Assembly: GCA_040385825.1 (NCBI GenBank)
Contig: JAZKGQ010000029.1
Location: 1-14,799, forward strand
Length of the DNA stretch: 14,799 bases
Source: JANNNF01 sp040385825
GTDB taxonomy: Bacteria; Pseudomonadota; Alphaproteobacteria; Rhodobacterales; Rhodobacteraceae
Direction of reading: 5' to 3'
Below are positions 13,004 to 14,799 of the stretch, piece after piece (the first letter of the stretch is position 1; every line of letters starts with the position of its first letter). Made by a program: the position numbers and the translations under genes. The notes under the pieces were generated by a model. It saw only the letters and a program-made list of their open reading frames with translations, searched no databases and was not told the origin of the DNA.

Positions 13004-13785
13004 CCCAGACCACCCCGCTGGACGCCGCCCACGCCGCTGTCTCGGCCCGCCCCGAGGATGACAGCCTGCGCCTGCGGTTTTACGAACGGCTGGCGGATGG
13101 CGAGATGTTCCTGCTGCTGGAAACCGAGGCGATCGGTGACACGCTGACCCCGCGCCTTTTCGAGTTGCAGGACGGCCCGGTGGTGCTGATCTTTGACCGC
13201 GAGGACCGGCTGGCCGCGTTTTCCGGCGGCATGGCACCCTATGCCGCGCTGCCGGGCCGGGTGGTGGCGGGCATGCTGAAGGGCCAAGGCATCGGGCTGG
13301 GGGTCAATCTGGGGGTGGCGCCCTCGTCGATGATGCTGCCGCCCGAGGCGCTGGACTGGCTGGCGCTGGCGCTGGAAACTGCGCCATCCGAGGTTCAGGC
13401 CAGACCGCAGGAATTTTTCGCCCCCAAGGGCCTGCCCGAACGGCTGATCGAGGGGCTGGACGCCAAGCTGGCGCGGGCGGCAGGTCTGGCCACGGCGGCC
13501 TTGCTGACAGGTGTGGAATATGCGGGCGGGCGGCGGGGGCATATGCTCGCGTTTCTGGACGCGGTGCCGGGCGCCGAGGATGCGCTGGCGCGGGCAGCCT
13601 CGGAGGCGCTGGTGTTTTCCGGCATCGAGGCGGGCGAGATGGACGTGGCGTTTCTGGACAGCGCAAGCCCGGTTGCCGTGGCCATGGGGCGGGTTGCGCT
13701 GCGCTATGACCTGCCGCTGATCGAACTGCCGCAAGAAAGACCCGCCCCCGGCAGCGAGCCGGCGAAGCCGCCTCGACTGCGCTAG
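13000..13785 (+). CDS. SseB-family protein
   Basis: This 261-aa acidic, soluble-looking protein has an N-terminal SseB domain (about 10-125, with RFYERLADGEMFLLLE and a GPVVLIFDREDRLAAF strand-helix). A second related C-terminal region (about 135-245) contains LLTGVEYAGGRRGHMLAFLD and LRYDLPLIELP. SseB-domain proteins of Rhodobacteraceae are of unknown function; the name comes from an E. coli enhanced-serine-sensitivity gene and not from the type III secretion SseB. No signal peptide or membrane segment is seen. The ATG at 13000 overlaps the glycosylase stop by 4 nt, so both proteins are made from one message. The C-terminal tail (RPAPGSEPAKPPRLR) is Pro/Arg-rich and probably disordered. Confidence 0.85.
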   Translation: MTQTTPLDAAHAAVSARPEDDSLRLRFYERLADGEMFLLLETEAIGDTLTPRLFELQDGPVVLIFDREDRLAAFSGGMAPYAALPGRVVAGMLKGQGIGLGVNLGVAPSSMMLPPEALDWLALALETAPSEVQARPQEFFAPKGLPERLIEGLDAKLARAAGLATAALLTGVEYAGGRRGHMLAFLDAVPGAEDALARAASEALVFSGIEAGEMDVAFLDSASPVAVAMGRVALRYDLPLIELPQERPAPGSEPAKPPRLR

Positions 13786-13828
13786 GCGCGGATCTGTCCT
13801 GAAGCGCGGTTTCGGGGGGGAGGCCGGA

Positions 13829-13880
13829 CCGGGGGTTTCACACCCCCGGACCCCCGTGGGATATTTGTGCACAGAGGATG
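13829..13880 (+). terminator. Hairpin plus GTGGGATATTT..GCACAGAGGATG element, copy 2 (likely 3' element of sseB)
   Basis: CCGGGGGT (13829-13836) and ACCCCCGG (13842-13849) form a perfect 8-bp stem with loop TTCAC, 44 nt after the SseB stop. The 30-bp block at 13851-13880 follows at once and is 27/30 identical to 341-370. In copy 1 the hairpin has the same loop but different stem bases, so the stem is conserved as structure. Location and polarity fit termination or 3'-end protection of the UDG-SseB transcript; there is no T-tract. Confidence 0.6.
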
Positions 13881-13901
13881 AAAGGGGGGAGTGAAATTTG
13901 G

Positions 13902-13927
13902 GGTATCTTGATACCGTTAATTTAACG
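13902..13927. promoter_or_regulatory. Two adjacent palindromes upstream of rplM
   Basis: GGTATC-TT-GATACC (13902-13915) and CGTTAA-T-TTAACG (13915-13927) are perfect dyads sharing one base. They sit in the AT-rich stretch about 37-62 bp upstream of the rplM -35 hexamer, suitable for a regulator or an UP-like element. No known consensus was matched; the TTAA half-sites are too close for a standard CtrA site. Confidence 0.4.
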
Positions 13928-13957
13928 TATTGAAAAGAATGGATTAATAGTTGAATT

Positions 13958-13992
13958 CAGCCCTTGACTACGCAGGGCTGCCAAGGGATATA
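13958..13992 (+). promoter_or_regulatory. rplM-rpsI promoter with a dyad over the -35
   Basis: TTGACT (13964-13969), a 17-bp spacer and GATATA (13987-13992) form a sigma70-type promoter; initiation near 13999 gives a leader of roughly 48 nt. A perfect inverted repeat CAGCCCT (13958-13964) / AGGGCTG (13974-13980) straddles the -35 hexamer, so a protein bound there would block RNA polymerase. Confidence 0.6.
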
Positions 13993-14009
13993 CCGCCATC
14001 CGAGACAAC

Positions 14010-14025
14010 GGCGGGTCTTTCCGCC
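14010..14025 (+). promoter_or_regulatory. Short hairpin in the rplM leader
   Basis: GGCGG (14010-14014) pairs with CCGCC (14021-14025) around GTCTTT in the 5' leader. The same GGCGG could instead pair with CCGCC at 13993-13997, but that copy probably lies at or before the transcription start. L13 leaders are autoregulatory in some bacteria; whether this stem takes part is unknown. Confidence 0.35.
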
Positions 14026-14046
14026 ATTCCTTATGGGATACTGACG

Positions 14047-14511
14047 ATGAAAACCTTCTCCGCTACGCCTGCGGACATTGACAAGAAATGGATCCTGATC
14101 GACGCCGAAGGCATCGTTCTGGGCCGTCTTGCAACGATCGTGGCAAACATCCTGCGCGGCAAGAACAAGCCGACCTTCACGCCGCACATGGACATGGGCG
14201 ACAACGTGATCGTCATCAACGCCGACAAGGTGCAGATGACCGGCAACAAGCGCAATGACAAGGTCTACTACTGGCACACCGGCCATCCGGGCGGCATCAA
14301 GCAGCGCACCGCGCGGCAGGTGCTGGAAGGCGCGCATCCCGAGCGTGTCGTGGTCAAGGCTGTCGAGCGCATGATCACCCGCAACCGTCTGGGCCGTGTG
14401 CAGATGACCAACCTGCGCGTCTACGCGTCGGCTGAACACCCGCATGAAGCACAGCAGCCCACCGTTCTGGACCTTGCGGCCCTGAACCCGAAGAACACCC
14501 GGAGCGCGTGA
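14047..14511 (+). CDS. rplM: 50S ribosomal protein L13
   Basis: This 154-aa L13 is an early-assembly protein of the large ribosomal subunit. The start MKTFSATPADIDKKWILIDA, the core LGRLATIVANILRGKNK (about 26-42), the GDNVIVINADKVQMTGNK strand region (about 51-68), YYWHTGHPGGIKQ (about 74-86) and MITRNRLGRVQMTNLRVY (about 109-126) are all typical. I chose the ATG at 14047 because it gives the standard N-terminus. The frame extends upstream to a TTG at 13951, but that would start before the predicted promoter. It is followed by rpsI after one nucleotide (TGA-C-ATG), the conserved rplM-rpsI pair. Confidence 0.98.
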   Translation: MKTFSATPADIDKKWILIDAEGIVLGRLATIVANILRGKNKPTFTPHMDMGDNVIVINADKVQMTGNKRNDKVYYWHTGHPGGIKQRTARQVLEGAHPERVVVKAVERMITRNRLGRVQMTNLRVYASAEHPHEAQQPTVLDLAALNPKNTRSA

Positions 14512-14512
14512 C

Positions 14513-14799
14513 ATGACCGAGATCAAATCCCTTGACGATCTGAAATCGGCCGTCGGTGCAGCCGCACCCGCAGCGCCGGTTGCCATCGCCCGCGTCGCCG
14601 TGCGCGACAAACTGGGCCGGTCCTATGCCACGGGCAAGCGCAAGAACGCGGTCGCCCGTGTCTGGATCAAGCCGGGCTCCGGCAAGGTCGTGGTCAATGG
14701 CAAGGTGATGGCGGAATATTTCGCCCGTCCCGTGCTGCAGATGATCCTGCGCCAGCCCTTCACCATCGCCAATGTCGAAGGCCAGTTCGACGTGATGGC
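14513..14799 (+). CDS. rpsI: 30S ribosomal protein S9, partial (3' end outside window)
   Basis: The gene starts at ATG 14513 and is open to the right edge, giving the first 95 residues. An alphaproteobacterial-type N-terminal extension of about 35 residues, Ala/Pro-rich in the middle, precedes the S9 core. The core begins GRSYATGKRKNAVARVWIKP (about 35-54) and continues GSGKVVVNGKVMAEYF (about 55-70). S9 binds 16S rRNA in the head of the small subunit; its C-terminal tail, which reaches the P-site tRNA, lies outside. It is co-transcribed with rplM. Confidence 0.97.
   Translation, partial: MTEIKSLDDLKSAVGAAAPAAPVAIARVAVRDKLGRSYATGKRKNAVARVWIKPGSGKVVVNGKVMAEYFARPVLQMILRQPFTIANVEGQFDVM

Noticed and set aside
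12700..13872. 390-aa minus-strand frame opposite the UDG-SseB genes
   Set aside because: It is antisense to two coupled genes with recognisable domains, and has no domain of its own.
13908..13933. TTGATA..TATTGA as a second rplM promoter, and TTAA half-sites as a CtrA box
   Set aside because: The spacing is only 14 bp for the promoter, and the TTAA half-sites are far closer than the CtrA consensus requires.
13951..14046. Upstream TTG start for L13
   Set aside because: It would precede the predicted transcription start, and the ATG at 14047 yields the standard L13 N-terminus.
1..14799. CRISPR array, insertion sequence, prophage or defence island
   Set aside because: I saw no regularly spaced repeats, transposase motifs, terminal inverted repeats or defence-protein motifs; the only recombinase is the housekeeping XerD.

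Overview
The window is about 14.8 kb of GC-rich DNA and reads as chromosomal sequence of an alphaproteobacterium, most likely of the Rhodobacteraceae (Rhodobacter/Paracoccus/Gemmobacter-like). The evidence is protein-level: an alphaproteobacterial S9 with an N-terminal extension, a Rhodobacteraceae-type KpsE with a long Pro/Ala-rich N-terminus, and the xerD / aroK-aroB head-to-head arrangement. The intergenic hairpin plus 'GTGGGATATTT..GCACAGAGGATG' repeats also fit my recollection of that family. No phage genes, transposase, integron, CRISPR array or recognised defence system is visible.

Layout, left to right. (1) 1-402 is a gene-free, relatively AT-rich flank with two copies of a TGGTCAAACCA operator of the GntR/FadR type and a compound hairpin/repeat element. 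(2) 403-3974, minus strand, is a tightly overlapping four-gene operon: a 44-aa single-pass membrane microprotein, a 518-aa secreted helical protein of unknown function, the tyrosine recombinase XerD, and a CBS/CorC_HlyC protein that has lost nearly all of its DUF21 membrane domain. Every junction is a stop/start overlap. (3) 4172-5840, plus strand, is aroK-aroB (shikimate kinase and 3-dehydroquinate synthase), divergent from the previous operon. (4) 5991-6065, minus, is tRNA-Gln(UUG) with its own promoter. (5) 6248-7435, plus, is a BaiN/HI0933-family flavoprotein. It converges on the next operon across two back-to-back palindromes that look like bidirectional terminators.

(6) 7492-10847, minus, is a capsule export and Kdo operon: a possible 17-aa leader ORF, kpsT, kpsE, kdsA. 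It has a good promoter with a threefold direct repeat in the usual activator position. KdsA makes Kdo-8-phosphate, the precursor of the Kdo linker that ABC-exported capsules are built on and also of LPS, so its place behind kpsTE makes sense. The permease KpsM is not in the window. (7) 11051-12262, minus, is a divergent NhaA-type Na+/H+ antiporter with altered key residues and a strongly structured leader. (8) 12425-13785, plus, holds a uracil-DNA-glycosylase-superfamily protein translationally coupled to an SseB-domain protein. (9) A terminator/repeat element, two palindromes and a sigma70-type promoter precede rplM-rpsI (ribosomal proteins L13 and S9). rpsI runs off the right edge.

Most of the window is ordinary housekeeping sequence. 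The parts least explained by known annotation are the microprotein plus 518-aa protein heading the xerD operon, the DUF21-less CorC protein, the altered NhaA and its leader, the repeats upstream of the capsule promoter, and the paired FadR-like operators on the left edge.
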